In this document: positions 36,007 through 46,200 of the stretch, piece by piece
How positions within the stretch are numbered: position 1 is the stretch's first letter
Layout of the letters: each line of letters opens with the position of its first letter
Source of the DNA: Parapedobacter sp035556095
Lineage (GTDB): Bacteria; Bacteroidota; Bacteroidia; Sphingobacteriales; Sphingobacteriaceae
Assembly: GCF_035556095.1 (NCBI RefSeq)
Contig: NZ_DATMFT010000026.1
Span: 150,097-214,096, forward strand
Direction: 5' to 3'
DNA length: 64,000 bases
Notes under the pieces: model-generated
What the model was told of the DNA's origin: nothing
What the model saw: only the letters and a program-made list of their open reading frames with translations
Databases searched by the model: none
Program-made: the position numbers and the translations under genes

Positions 36007-37029
36007 ATGAACAATGTTTTCGTAATCTATACGGGTGGCACCATCGGGATGGTCAAAGATGAGCGGGATGGCACATTTATGCCTTTTGACTTCGACCTGA
36101 TTGCCAAAAATATTCCCGAATTAGCCCGGCTCAATTACAACCTGACCGTGCATTCATTTACGCCAATCATCGACTCCTCCAATATGCAACCCGCAATCTG
36201 GGTGGAAATGGCAAATATCATTAAAGACAACTACGATGCTTACGATGGGTTCGTTATTCTCCACGGCTCCGATACGATGGCTTTTTCGGCTTCCGCACTA
36301 AGTTTCATGCTGGAAGGGCTGCAGAAACCGGTCATCCTTTCCGGATCACAGTTGCCCATCGGAGAAATCCGTACCGATGCCCGGGAAAACCTGATTACTG
36401 CATTGGAACTTGCCTCGGCAAAAAAGAAAGATAAATCGCTCATCCATGAGGTGTGCATTTTCTTCGACAATAAACTCTTCCGGGGCAACAGGTCGTTTAA
36501 ATACAATTCCGCTAAATTTGAAGCATTTCGATCACCCAATTATCCCGTATTAGTAGAGGCGGGCGTACACCTCAAATACAACCGTGGTGCCCTGATAGAC
36601 AATAGCGACAAGGAGTTCATCCTACATACCGCATTAGATAACGCGGTCTCGGTACTCAAGCTGTATCCCGGCATCAGCCAAGAGATCGTCCGTGCGGTGT
36701 TGGAATCCCCCGCACGATCGGTCATCATGGAAACGTTCGGATCGGGCAACACCACCACCAATCGGTGGTTTCTCGACCTGATCGACAGCGCCATACGCGA
36801 CGGGAAAAACATCCTCAACATCTCGCAGTGCAAAGTGGGCAGCGTAGAACTAGGACGTTATGAAACCAGCAAGTACTTAAAAGAAATGGGCGTAATCAGT
36901 GGGTACGACATGACCTTTGAAGCTGCGGTTACCAAACTCATGTACCTGCAGGGAGAATTCAAACAGCAAAGCGACGTGGCGTACTGGGCGGAACAAAATA
37001 TCCGTGGTGAAATGACCGTGACCGTATAA
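36007..37029 (+). CDS. ansA: Type I L-asparaginase
   Basis: A 340-residue cytoplasmic asparaginase (asparagine to aspartate and ammonia). The first catalytic threonine is in VIYTGGTIGMVKDE (about 7-20), the second in GFVILHGSDTMAFSASALSFML (about 79-100). GSQLPIGEIRTDARENLITALELA is the typical type I segment and there is no signal peptide. It follows tatD by 35 bases on the same strand and converges on folC with an 8-base gap. Confidence 0.9.
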   Translation: MNNVFVIYTGGTIGMVKDERDGTFMPFDFDLIAKNIPELARLNYNLTVHSFTPIIDSSNMQPAIWVEMANIIKDNYDAYDGFVILHGSDTMAFSASALSFMLEGLQKPVILSGSQLPIGEIRTDARENLITALELASAKKKDKSLIHEVCIFFDNKLFRGNRSFKYNSAKFEAFRSPNYPVLVEAGVHLKYNRGALIDNSDKEFILHTALDNAVSVLKLYPGISQEIVRAVLESPARSVIMETFGSGNTTTNRWFLDLIDSAIRDGKNILNISQCKVGSVELGRYETSKYLKEMGVISGYDMTFEAAVTKLMYLQGEFKQQSDVAYWAEQNIRGEMTVTV

Positions 37030-37037
37030 CGTGATAA

Positions 37038-38345
37038 CTATGCACGGAAACCTTCAGCCACCAGTGCGTCAGCCACGATGAAGGTACTCCCACCGATAAA
37101 TATGAAGTCGGCCGCCGATGCCGACTGTTTTGCAGCAGTAATAGCTTCAGCTACGGTAACAAATGCTTCGCCGACCAACCCATGGTTGGCTGCAGCGATA
37201 CACAGTTCCTGCGCGGGCAGCGCCCTCGGCATAGCTACCTGACAGAAATAATAACAAGCATCTTTGGGCAACATCGGAAGTATACGATCGGGATCTTTGT
37301 CGCGCATCATACCGATGACCATGTGGAGGGTGCGGTGGGACGTAACCGCAATATTGGCAAGAACCTCCCGCCAGCCATCGATATTATGGCCCGTATCACA
37401 GATGACCAACGGATGGGTAGCCAGCGTCTGCCAGCGCCCCATAAGACCGGTAAGCCGCTGCACGTGTGCCAATGCATCTATTACGTCAGCATCGGGAATG
37501 CGGAAACCCTGTTGCCGCAATTCATCCACCGCACACAGCACCGCCGGCAGGTTCTTGGCCTGATAGCTCCCTACCAAATCTAACGCGTAACTGGTGCTTT
37601 CCCCCGAATGCCGCGAACTAGCGCTTAGGTTGAGGTATTGCCCGGTCCGGCCCAGATTAGCCACTTGCCATTGCTCAGACGCGAACAGCAATCGACTACC
37701 TCTATCGGCCGCAACACCCTCAAAAACATCCGCCACCGCTGCCTGCCGCTCGCCGACTATCGCGGGTATTCCCCGTTTGATAATCCCTGCCTTTTCACCC
37801 GCTATTTCAGGGAGCGTATCCCCAAGCATTGCCGTATGGTCATAGCCAATATTCGTTATGACCGAGAGCAGCGGTGTAATGATGTTTGTCGAATCTAACC
37901 GTCCGCCCAGACCCGTCTCCACTACGGCAATATCCACTTCGGCTTCCGCGAAATAAGCAAATGCCATGGCTACCGTTACCTCGAAGAATGAGGGTTGAAT
38001 CGTCTCCATCAAGTATTGATGGTCATTGACGAATGCCGCAACCCAAGCCTGGGGAATCGGCGCACCGTTCACACGAATACGCTCACGGAAGTCCAACAAG
38101 TGGGGCGACGTATATAAGCCGGTCTTATAGCCTGCCTGCTGCAGCACAGCCGCCAGCATGTGCGACGTCGAACCCTTGCCGTTGGTACCGGCGATGTGAA
38201 TCGATTTGAATCGTTCATAAGGGTTGCCAAGGGCCTCACAAAGTCGGTACGTATTGGTAAGGTCTTTCTTGAATGCCGATGCGCCATCGCGCGTAAACAT
38301 GGGCAAACGCGCGTAGAGATAATCAACCGCTTCCTCGTAATTCAT
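37038..38345 (-). CDS. folC: Bifunctional folylpolyglutamate / dihydrofolate synthase
   Basis: A 435-residue Mur-ligase-type enzyme that adds glutamate to folates. The P-loop is IHIAGTNGKGSTSHMLAAVL (about 49-68); SPHLLDFRERIRVNGAPI and VVETGLGGRLDSTN are the folate and metal segments, and GEKAGIIKRGIPAIVGERQ follows the ATPase part. The C-terminal domain has VICDTGHNIDGWR. It is the last gene of the TonB/ExbBD cluster, 31 bases after tonB, an arrangement I recall from other Bacteroidota genomes. Confidence 0.93.
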   Translation of the reverse strand: MNYEEAVDYLYARLPMFTRDGASAFKKDLTNTYRLCEALGNPYERFKSIHIAGTNGKGSTSHMLAAVLQQAGYKTGLYTSPHLLDFRERIRVNGAPIPQAWVAAFVNDHQYLMETIQPSFFEVTVAMAFAYFAEAEVDIAVVETGLGGRLDSTNIITPLLSVITNIGYDHTAMLGDTLPEIAGEKAGIIKRGIPAIVGERQAAVADVFEGVAADRGSRLLFASEQWQVANLGRTGQYLNLSASSRHSGESTSYALDLVGSYQAKNLPAVLCAVDELRQQGFRIPDADVIDALAHVQRLTGLMGRWQTLATHPLVICDTGHNIDGWREVLANIAVTSHRTLHMVIGMMRDKDPDRILPMLPKDACYYFCQVAMPRALPAQELCIAAANHGLVGEAFVTVAEAITAAKQSASAADFIFIGGSTFIVADALVAEGFRA

Positions 38346-38376
38346 GGCGGATGGTAGTCGACGATTTACTTTAGAG

Positions 38377-39198
38377 TTACTTTAGCTTGAACCGGAAAGG
38401 AATCAATCCGCGTTGCTCACGCGGTGCACGCTCGATCTCGTTAAATCGGGCACCCCGTACCGCACGTTCGCACTTATCCCACAAGGCTTTATCCGTGAGT
38501 GTTGTTCCCTTTAAACTTACCCTGGCGAACGTAATCCGGCCATCCCGCGCAACGCGCACTTCCACCATCACCACACCGGCCTGCTGGCCGTTGTCTTCGA
38601 TATTGGGCGGTACCGCCCACCCCCGATTTTGGATCGAAAGTCCGATGTCACCATCGCCCGATCCACCTTCACCATAATTCGGCGCAAGCGGATCGCCTTG
38701 GTTACTGCCTTGGTTACCACCTTCCTTACCGGTGCCATCTCCCCTACCGGTCGAATTATTACGTTTCCCGGTATATAATGCGTTGGGATTAATAGCGGGT
38801 TTACTCTCCTCCTTCACGGCCGTGGCTACCTCCGCATTGGCTTTTTTGGGCTCATTTGCAACCACTGCCGGGGCATCTTCCATATCCTGTGTGGCCACGC
38901 TTTGTTCGGTCACTTGCTGCGAGGGTGTCTCTTGGATTTCTTGTTGCGGATCAATTTTATCGGGACGCACATTATTGGCATTAGGATCCATCGACGCCTC
39001 GTCAACCGTCATATAATCATCGCCCATCCCCACATCCGAGGTGCCGTAATTAACAATAATGCCCCCTGTACCGATATCGGGAAAGGCCGACCCGATCATG
39101 ATAATGAAACTGAGAATCACCAATCCCCCCATGATGCCGCTGGATATCCATAGCGCCTTGGGATAATTGTTGTCCTCATGTGAATGATAATAACCCAT
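38377..39198 (-). CDS. TonB-like energy transducer
   Basis: A 273-residue protein with one N-terminal membrane helix (about 16-37, SGIMGGLVILSFIIMIGSAF), a long low-complexity acidic, Gly/Asn/Pro-rich periplasmic linker (about 60-185), and a C-terminal TonB-like domain (about 190-273, GVVMVEVRVARDGRITFARVSLKGT to GARFNEIERA). It should couple the ExbB/ExbD motor to an outer-membrane partner. It follows exbD in the same direction (62-base gap). It lacks the proline-rich EPxxxP repeats of enterobacterial TonB. Confidence 0.82.
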   Translation of the reverse strand: MGYYHSHEDNNYPKALWISSGIMGGLVILSFIIMIGSAFPDIGTGGIIVNYGTSDVGMGDDYMTVDEASMDPNANNVRPDKIDPQQEIQETPSQQVTEQSVATQDMEDAPAVVANEPKKANAEVATAVKEESKPAINPNALYTGKRNNSTGRGDGTGKEGGNQGSNQGDPLAPNYGEGGSGDGDIGLSIQNRGWAVPPNIEDNGQQAGVVMVEVRVARDGRITFARVSLKGTTLTDKALWDKCERAVRGARFNEIERAPREQRGLIPFRFKLK

Positions 39199-39260
39199 CT
39201 TACCTCGTTATCTTCTACGTTACCTTTAAGATGCTTAATTTAATCGAATTCCATAATCAT

Positions 39261-39671
39261 TTATCGTTCGCGCAATGGCTCGGTAGCTAACACCAGCCGT
39301 ATCTTCAGTTTGTTGGCTACGTCCATGACCGAAATCACATTCTGGATAGGCACCGTACTGTCGGCGTATAGCATCACGGTAAGTTCCTCACCCGGTTGCA
39401 CGTACGCTTGTAGGGCACTCAGTAAATTTTCATAGGGCACTTCCTCCTTATCGAGATAGTACTTCAAATCTTGGGTAACCGACACCGTAACCGTCTTTTT
39501 CGCCACCGATTGCTCGCCGGCGCTTGAACGCGGCAATAGCAACTTCACCACTTGCGGATTCGAAACTGCCGACGCCAACAGGAAAAACAACATCAGAAAA
39601 AACATGATGTCGTTCAGGGAGTCCGTAAAGACCCTCACCTCCGATTTATTTCGCTTCGCTCTTAAGTTCAT
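39261..39671 (-). CDS. exbD: ExbD/TolR biopolymer transport protein
   Basis: A 136-residue protein with a single N-terminal helix holding an acidic residue: RVFTDSLNDIMFFLMLFFLLAS, where the Asp of LNDIMFFL is the proton-path residue typical of ExbD/TolR. The periplasmic domain follows with QALQAYVQPGEELTVMLYADSTVPIQNVISVMD. It forms the proton-driven motor with the ExbB gene located 37 bases upstream. Confidence 0.88.
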   Translation of the reverse strand: MNLRAKRNKSEVRVFTDSLNDIMFFLMLFFLLASAVSNPQVVKLLLPRSSAGEQSVAKKTVTVSVTQDLKYYLDKEEVPYENLLSALQAYVQPGEELTVMLYADSTVPIQNVISVMDVANKLKIRLVLATEPLRER

Positions 39672-39708
39672 TCGTAAATCACCTTTCTAATAGCTTCATC
39701 ACTCGGAT

Positions 39709-40407
39709 TTATGAGCCGGGTTCGTCCAATAAATCAACAAATTCAATGGCATCCGTTTCTATGCGGAGAATCAGGCGCTCAAGCATGGTGTTCAACCAAT
39801 GGTAACCAGCAAATGCCAAGATACCAATCGTCAACCCCGCAGCCGAAGCGATCATCTTCACGTACAAGCCCCCAGACACGCTCGCTATATCGATACCACC
39901 TGCTGCCTCTACATCCCGGAAGATGATAATAACACCGAAAATCGTTCCCACGAAACCCAACATCGGGGCTACGCCGGCGATGATACTCAATAGGTTCAGG
40001 TTTTTTTCTAACCGCGCAACTTCCAGCTTGCCGATATTCTCTATGGCACCCTCAATATCTTTGATGGGCCTACCAATACGCAACAACCCTTTTTCAAGCA
40101 TCCGCCCCAATGCACTGTTGCTCGCCCGGCAAACCGACAATGCCGAATCCAACCGTCCGGAAAGTACGCTTTGCTTGACGTGCGACATCAGGCTCGGGTC
40201 GTACTTCGAGGCCTTTTTGATGGTGATGTAACGTTCTATAAACACGACAAGTGTAGCAAAAAGCAAGATCAAAAGGGGAATCATGATCCACCCTGCCTTG
40301 AAAAGCAAGCCGATAAGGCTGATTTTCTCGTTTGCGAGTTCTACCGTCTGCTGTGCCGCCCCCGCTAACGTGTCAAGCGGATAAATAGTGTCTTGTAAAA
40401 GTGACAT
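39709..40407 (-). CDS. exbB: ExbB/TolQ/MotA proton channel protein
   Basis: A 232-residue inner-membrane protein with three helices: LFKAGWIMIPLLILLFATLVVFIE (about 32-55), and the pair LLSIIAGVAPMLGFVGTIFGVIII and GLYVKMIASAAGLTIGILAFAGYHWL in the conserved MotA_ExbB region. It forms the pentameric motor shell that takes in protons and drives the TonB-like protein. Its stop is followed by exbD in the same orientation. Confidence 0.92.
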   Translation of the reverse strand: MSLLQDTIYPLDTLAGAAQQTVELANEKISLIGLLFKAGWIMIPLLILLFATLVVFIERYITIKKASKYDPSLMSHVKQSVLSGRLDSALSVCRASNSALGRMLEKGLLRIGRPIKDIEGAIENIGKLEVARLEKNLNLLSIIAGVAPMLGFVGTIFGVIIIFRDVEAAGGIDIASVSGGLYVKMIASAAGLTIGILAFAGYHWLNTMLERLILRIETDAIEFVDLLDEPGS

Positions 40408-40452
40408 AAATTATTGTATGATTTTTCTGTGTTGTTTTATTACTATGTAATC

Positions 40453-41454
40453 CTAATTATGCGCTATTTTTGCTATCCATGCACCAGGCTCAAAAGTTTT
40501 CTGTACCCGTGCCAGCTCCTTATAAGCTTCTTCCTCAGTGGCAAAAGAGCCCCAGCTAATCTTCTTCCGGTTGCCTGGCATCCGGCTATCAATAGCATGG
40601 AGGCTGTATCCTTTTGCTTTCATCTCGGCCACGAACTTATCCGCCTGTCGCATCGTGGCAAATGAACCCACGATGATTTCGTAAGTTACCGACGGCTTGG
40701 CCACCGGTGTACTCGTTGCTGACACACTGTCTGCCGGTAAGGAATCGACGGTAACGGTCTCGAAGCCCGTATCAGCTACCGCAGAATCCTGATCGGCTTC
40801 GACCAGTGGAATCGCTTCTTCGGATGGGGCTGGAAGGTTAACCTGGTTGTCCGGCACCGTCGCATGTTCAACACGCGTACTGCCAAGCCACTCGATTTTG
40901 AATGTAAAAACCGCCACCGCGGCAACGGCAATTACCATCGCTGCTACTGCCCCCCCGATAATCCACGGCGTATAACGCCTTCCACCAGTGTTTCCACTCG
41001 AAACAACCAACGCTTCCACCGGTATATCGATGGGCGCTCCCGTTTCGGATATGCGGGCCGCAGGCGGCTGGGCTGCAATCGGCTTCGCAGCAAGTCCGTC
41101 AATTTCAAAAGGCTTGAATATAAAGGATGCGCCATCAGCAAGCAAATAGCCAAGCCCATCCAGCAGCGCTTCCCCATTCCGGCTGATGGTGTCCATGATG
41201 CCCTTCACCGCGTTTTCTAACAGCGCTGTAGCCGCATAACCATCCAATTGTCGCTGCGTTTCAAGGTAGGTCGTTAGCAGAAACGCATCGGTATCGCTGT
41301 CAACAAGCTCTATGTAATCTGCAGGTGGAAGAAAAACAGCCTTGTCAACGTCATATGAAGCCGGATAGTGTGCTTTTCGGAATACCCCGATGCCCGGCAC
41401 ACCAACCGCCGGGTACCGTCTCAACAGATTCGCTATACTCACACCCAAATTCAT
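40453..41454 (-). CDS. HU-CCDC81/SPOR-domain membrane protein
   Basis: A 333-residue protein. The first 120 residues (VSIANLLRRYPAVGVPGIGVFRKAHYPASYD) match the bacterial HU-CCDC81 type DNA-binding-like repeat pair; one membrane helix lies at about 180-203 (IIGGAVAAMVIAVAAVAVFTF); an acidic linker and a SPOR domain (about 255-333, YEIIVGSFATMRQADKFVAEMKAKG) finish it. SPOR domains bind denuded peptidoglycan at septa. The protein is found typically in Bacteroidota near envelope genes. It has its own promoter at 41485-41516 and precedes exbB by 45 bases. Confidence 0.87.
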   Translation of the reverse strand: MNLGVSIANLLRRYPAVGVPGIGVFRKAHYPASYDVDKAVFLPPADYIELVDSDTDAFLLTTYLETQRQLDGYAATALLENAVKGIMDTISRNGEALLDGLGYLLADGASFIFKPFEIDGLAAKPIAAQPPAARISETGAPIDIPVEALVVSSGNTGGRRYTPWIIGGAVAAMVIAVAAVAVFTFKIEWLGSTRVEHATVPDNQVNLPAPSEEAIPLVEADQDSAVADTGFETVTVDSLPADSVSATSTPVAKPSVTYEIIVGSFATMRQADKFVAEMKAKGYSLHAIDSRMPGNRKKISWGSFATEEEAYKELARVQKTFEPGAWIAKIAHN

Positions 41455-41484
41455 ATATTCATTTCCTTACTCAACCTCAAACTA

Positions 41485-41516
41485 CAAAGCTACCACCTTC
41501 AACGCGTAACATCAAA
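41485..41516 (-). promoter_or_regulatory. Consensus promoter of the SPOR/ExbB operon
   Basis: On the minus strand, TTTG (41516-41513) and TAGCTTTG (41492-41485) are separated by exactly 20 bases: the best promoter match in the window. It starts inside the last codons of the beta-barrel gene (end 41512) and lies 31 bases upstream of the start at 41454. Confidence 0.65.
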
Positions 41517-43230
41517 ATGAAAAATTAACACCACCGATTACGTTCATGCCCAAACGTGGGTAAAACAGGTAGCGTTCATAATTGGAGCCCACCATGTTAT
41601 TCAATCGCAAATAAATGCCTATGCGGTCTGTGGCACGGTATTCCGCTCCGGCACTAAGGTCGGCAAACGACGGAATGGTTGTCTTACGCATTCCGGTGGT
41701 ACCCACCTCGGTAATCGCATAACCGGATAGGTCGATGTCGGCATCCTGCACCAGCCCATAGGTCTGCCCGTGGAACAGGAGCTCCCCATCTATATAAAGC
41801 TTATCGCTGATGTTGAAACGGGCGTTGGCCGCCAACCGCATCTTGGGCATATACCAAGCTTCTTCCTGTTGCTGTAGATCAAATTCATTGAAGTTAACAC
41901 GGCCGCCCACTGTTACAACCTCAGAGAGGCGCACATTTAATTCACCTTCCAACCCGATAACGGTACTCGCGTCTTCACCGTCTTCATACAACAGGTTAAA
42001 TGCATAAGGCGTGCCCGGAGCTACCGCGTAAAACGGCATACTTTCGATACGGCGATAAGAAGCCGTGACCTTGTAACCGAACGTCGCTCCTGCGTTCCCT
42101 TTGATGCCGCCGAATACATTCATGCGGTCTACCGAATTACGTATACCATTCGTCGTGCCGAGCGCCGTCAACCAAGGGTTCTCGCGCGTCAACGTTTTGA
42201 AAGAGGTCTTGTTTACGTCGCCGTTAATGCCTCCAAAGATATGCGCATACTTCGGTACCAACGCAAAATCCACTTCAGCTGATGGGAAAATGTTGGTACG
42301 CGTTGAATCACCGAATTCCGCGACGAAATTAGCACCCAGCGTGATGTTGTAATTGGGTCCCTGGAACCTGATATACGGATTAACACGACCAATATGGTTG
42401 GCAAGGCTATACGATGCATCTTTCACCGTGGTGAAGTCGCCCGAAACGTTGAGCCCAACGTTAAACACGTTAATCTGTTTATTAATGTACCCTGCCAATG
42501 CGAACGAATTCTCCTTGGTATCATACGCATTGCCATAAGCATACGCGTCCGCCTTTAGTGAATAATCAAAAGCATCCGTGGCCGCATCATCGTAATTACT
42601 GGTAATTTCACCGGTAAAATAAATATCGCTGAATGCTTGAGTTGCCGGGTCAGCATTCAACGACATACCGTCTGTATCTGCCACCGTGCCATAAAAACGG
42701 GTACCGTAGCGTTTGAATCCTACCTCGCCATCTAACGTAATCGGACCGTAAACCGTGCGACCGAACACACCGACATGTTGCGAAGAAAACTGCTGACCTT
42801 CGAATGTCCCCTTCTGGTTCAAATGCTTTACATAGCCACCCAACCGGGTATCTACCCAATAGTCCGAACTGAGGTAAACTTCGCCCAATAGGGTTCCTAG
42901 ATTGCCCGCACCTATTTTAACGTAATTATTGGTCAATTCTTGGCTTCTCGAAAATGGCATCTCCTGGATAGTCAGTTGTTTCGTACCCGTATTGATGTCG
43001 AGCTTTTTATCGATGATGCCGTAGCTAAACGCAGGTTGGTATTGCCTTTTGTTTGTCATATCCGGGCTTTGCCGAATCTTCACCGCATCGGCCAATATCG
43101 GCCGATAATCACGCACCACATCAATGGAATCGATGGTAGCTGGCGGGTCTTCCCGCCGTGTCTCCTCCTGTGCGTATCCAACCATCAGCACCCCGCATAA
43201 AACGCCGGTGAGTATAAACCTATATCGCAT
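41512..43230 (-). CDS. Outer-membrane beta-barrel protein (TonB-dependent-receptor-like)
   Basis: A 572-residue exported protein. The signal peptide MRYRFILTGVLCGVLMVGYAQ fits the start at 43230; an in-frame ATG at 43248 adds six residues. A short N-terminal plug-like section (DSIDVVRDYRPILADAVKIRQSP) is followed by alternating strands with aromatic girdles ending in VIGGVNFSF, where a terminal Phe is the usual barrel end. Several strands (NITLGANFVAEFGDS, VTVGGRVNFNEFDL) are typical. The C-terminal half is closer to a porin-like barrel than to a full TonB-dependent receptor. It is translated just after the TPR gene (37-base gap). Confidence 0.72.
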   Translation of the reverse strand: MRYRFILTGVLCGVLMVGYAQEETRREDPPATIDSIDVVRDYRPILADAVKIRQSPDMTNKRQYQPAFSYGIIDKKLDINTGTKQLTIQEMPFSRSQELTNNYVKIGAGNLGTLLGEVYLSSDYWVDTRLGGYVKHLNQKGTFEGQQFSSQHVGVFGRTVYGPITLDGEVGFKRYGTRFYGTVADTDGMSLNADPATQAFSDIYFTGEITSNYDDAATDAFDYSLKADAYAYGNAYDTKENSFALAGYINKQINVFNVGLNVSGDFTTVKDASYSLANHIGRVNPYIRFQGPNYNITLGANFVAEFGDSTRTNIFPSAEVDFALVPKYAHIFGGINGDVNKTSFKTLTRENPWLTALGTTNGIRNSVDRMNVFGGIKGNAGATFGYKVTASYRRIESMPFYAVAPGTPYAFNLLYEDGEDASTVIGLEGELNVRLSEVVTVGGRVNFNEFDLQQQEEAWYMPKMRLAANARFNISDKLYIDGELLFHGQTYGLVQDADIDLSGYAITEVGTTGMRKTTIPSFADLSAGAEYRATDRIGIYLRLNNMVGSNYERYLFYPRLGMNVIGGVNFSF

Positions 43231-43267
43231 TGATTTCTGAAAGATCATAAGCCGTAAAAAACTCCTG

Positions 43268-46200
43268 TTACTTATTGTTCAATTTCTGTAAACGCTCCTT
43301 GGCTGATGGAATGATATCATCTTCGCCTTCATAATTTTCGATGACACTCTCCAACGTGCTCTTTGCCTGGAAATCGTCCCCTTTACCAGCGTAGGCATCT
43401 GCAAGTAGGATAAAGCTCTTGGCCACCCAATACTCATACGACCCCAGGTTGTTGATTACATCGAATGCAGATTCAATGGCTTTGTCGTATTCGCCAGCTT
43501 CATATTGTAACTGGCCCACACGGTAGCGGGATTCGGCACCCACCACCGTCTGGCTTTTCAGCGCTGCAAGATTAAGTTCTTTCATCGCCGGTGGAACGTC
43601 ACCCTTTCTCAACAATGCGCGGGCGGTGTATAAATGTGCTTTCGCGATATCTTCTTCCGATGAGCGGTCATACGCTTTGATCAAATCGGCATATTTCATC
43701 ACTTGCTCCATATCGCCGATCTTATCGTAGCATACCATCAGGTTATTAACCGCAAACCCATAGTTCGCCTTGTATTCGGAGGTTAGCTCCAATTTCTTCA
43801 GGTGCACAATGGCCTCGTTGTACTCCTCAAGCCCTAAATACAGCTCCGATACAGTGAGTAACGTATTTTCTGTATACTGGCTGGTCCAGTCGTTAAGTAT
43901 AATATTAAGATCGTGCAGTGCCTCCTTCGGATGTCCGGTGCGATAATAGCTCACGCCCCGGATATAACGGGCATGCTTTTCCCGTAAAGGATTTGGAAAT
44001 TTATCGAAATATGCATTGATGGCCTCTACGGATGCCTGGTACTCTCCTCTGGCAAATAACGTATGGGCCGCCTGGAAAGCAAGGTCATCCTGTTCCGCTT
44101 TCGAAAGATCGCCGATGTTGGTGCTGGTCGCATAATTGATGTAAGCCGAGGCATCACCGCGCTCCAAGAAAATATTTTCAATGGAACGCAACGCCTGCCG
44201 CGCCTCATCGGTGGTCGAATGCTCCTCTACCACCTTTCTGAAGGTAGCCATCGCAGCCTCCGTATCGTCGTTGTTATATTGCACTAAGCCTATGGTCATC
44301 AACGCCCGCGGCGCATAGCTGCTGCGTGGATATTGCTCAATCATCTGTTGCAGGCCCGTAATTGCCGTTTCATAATCACCCATAGTGAAATAGGTGTACG
44401 GCACTTCGAATGCAACGTCGTCTGCATAATTGGAATTTGGGAATTGCTCAACAACGGAGTGTAACGTGCTGAGCTTTGCGGCATTGTTGCCCTGCAGTCC
44501 CTGGATGATCCCGCGCTGGAAAAGTGCGTAGTCCTGACTTTGCGCCTTACTATTGATCAAACGGTCATAGTATTGCATCGCCCGACCGTAATTACGCATT
44601 GAAAAGTACGAGTCGCCCAAGCGTGCAATAGCATCATTCCGTACATTGGTTTCAATGGAATTTCCGCCCGTCGAAAGGAAGCGTTCGAAATAATTGGCAG
44701 CCGTGTTGAAGCTGTTATTACGGAAAGCCGCATAAGCCAACGCGTAGTTCGCATAGCTGTACACATCCGTCTCGCGGGCTGCTGGTAGCCGTAGAAATCG
44801 CGAAAATGCCTGTACGGCCTCGCCGTACTTACGCACCTCATACATCGCTTCAGCTTTCCAATAGGTAGCCAACGCAGCAACGCGGGCGTCGATAGGGAAC
44901 TGTTCAGATCGCATAAACAGTGAAATACTGTTCTCAAAGGCACGCTCATTGTAAAATTCGAGTCCACGGTAGTAAGTCACCCGTTGGTACGCAGCGTCGG
45001 CCTCCGGGCCGCGATTTTTTATGGCTTCAAGAATATCCACCGCAGCACGGTAATTACTGGTGCCCAGTAAAGTTTCGGCATACAATGTCTGCGCTTCTTC
45101 CAACCGCTTGGTATTAGGGTAAGTATCGAGATATTCCTTAGCTGCCTCAAGCGCCACTTGGTGGAAATCAAGTTCGGACGATAGCTTGGCGTAATTAAAC
45201 AGTCCTTCTTCTTTCAACGCCGGATCGAAGTCGAGCTTTGATGCCCTGAAAAAGGCGTTACGCGCACTTTGTTTATTACCGGTCTTCAAAAACGCATCGC
45301 CCAGCGCAATCATGGCACTTTGGTAATAGGCGTCGGGGTCTTCCATCTTTTCCAACTCCGATATGGCTCGCTCGTAGTCACCCGTCTTATAAGCGATGTA
45401 ACCGATTTGGTAGCTATCTTGGTTATTCTGTGTTTTACCCTGGTCGCCTGCCTGGAATTTGTCGTAGTATGCAGATGCCTTCTCGAAATCGTTCTTGGCA
45501 AAATAAGTGGCCGCCAAGATGCGGAACATGTCGGTTTCATGCGCCTGGTCCGTGCGTTCCAAAATTGGCAGCGCATAATCCAGCACATCGTCATAGCGAT
45601 TATCGAGGTAATAGAGTGCAGTGATGTAATACGGATAAGTAGCCTCGTACGTCTTCGACCCCTTCAGTTTTTCAAATTCGGCCAAGGCCGTCTTGAATTC
45701 GCGATCTAGGTAACACAGGTAAGCGTAATAGTAAATGGACGCTTCTTGGTATACACCACCTTCATCTTTCAGTTGCTCAAAAAGTGGTTTAGCAGCCGCA
45801 TAATCGTCTGTCATAAAAAACGAATACGCCATCTTATACCGAAACTCTTTGCTCTCCAAGCCAGCCAGGTTCCGGCTATCCAGCTTGGTGAACCATTCCA
45901 GCGCCTGCTTATAATCTTTCTTAGCGAAATACGATCGGCCTACTTGAAAGTAAGCCGCTTTTGAATTTGCGCTGGCTGGGTAGTCTTTAATATATCGCAA
46001 AAAGTGGCTTTCGGCATCCGACTCGCCGAGTTCCAACGCGCATATCGCCTGGTAAAACCGTGCATTTTCTTTCAACAACGTCAACTCGACATGTTCGTCT
46101 TGCTGCAATGTCGACGCTATCCGGATAGCCTCTACTTGGTCGAAATGTTTCGCAGCCGCAGCATATTTCCCTTTTTCATACAATTCCATCCCCGTTTTGT

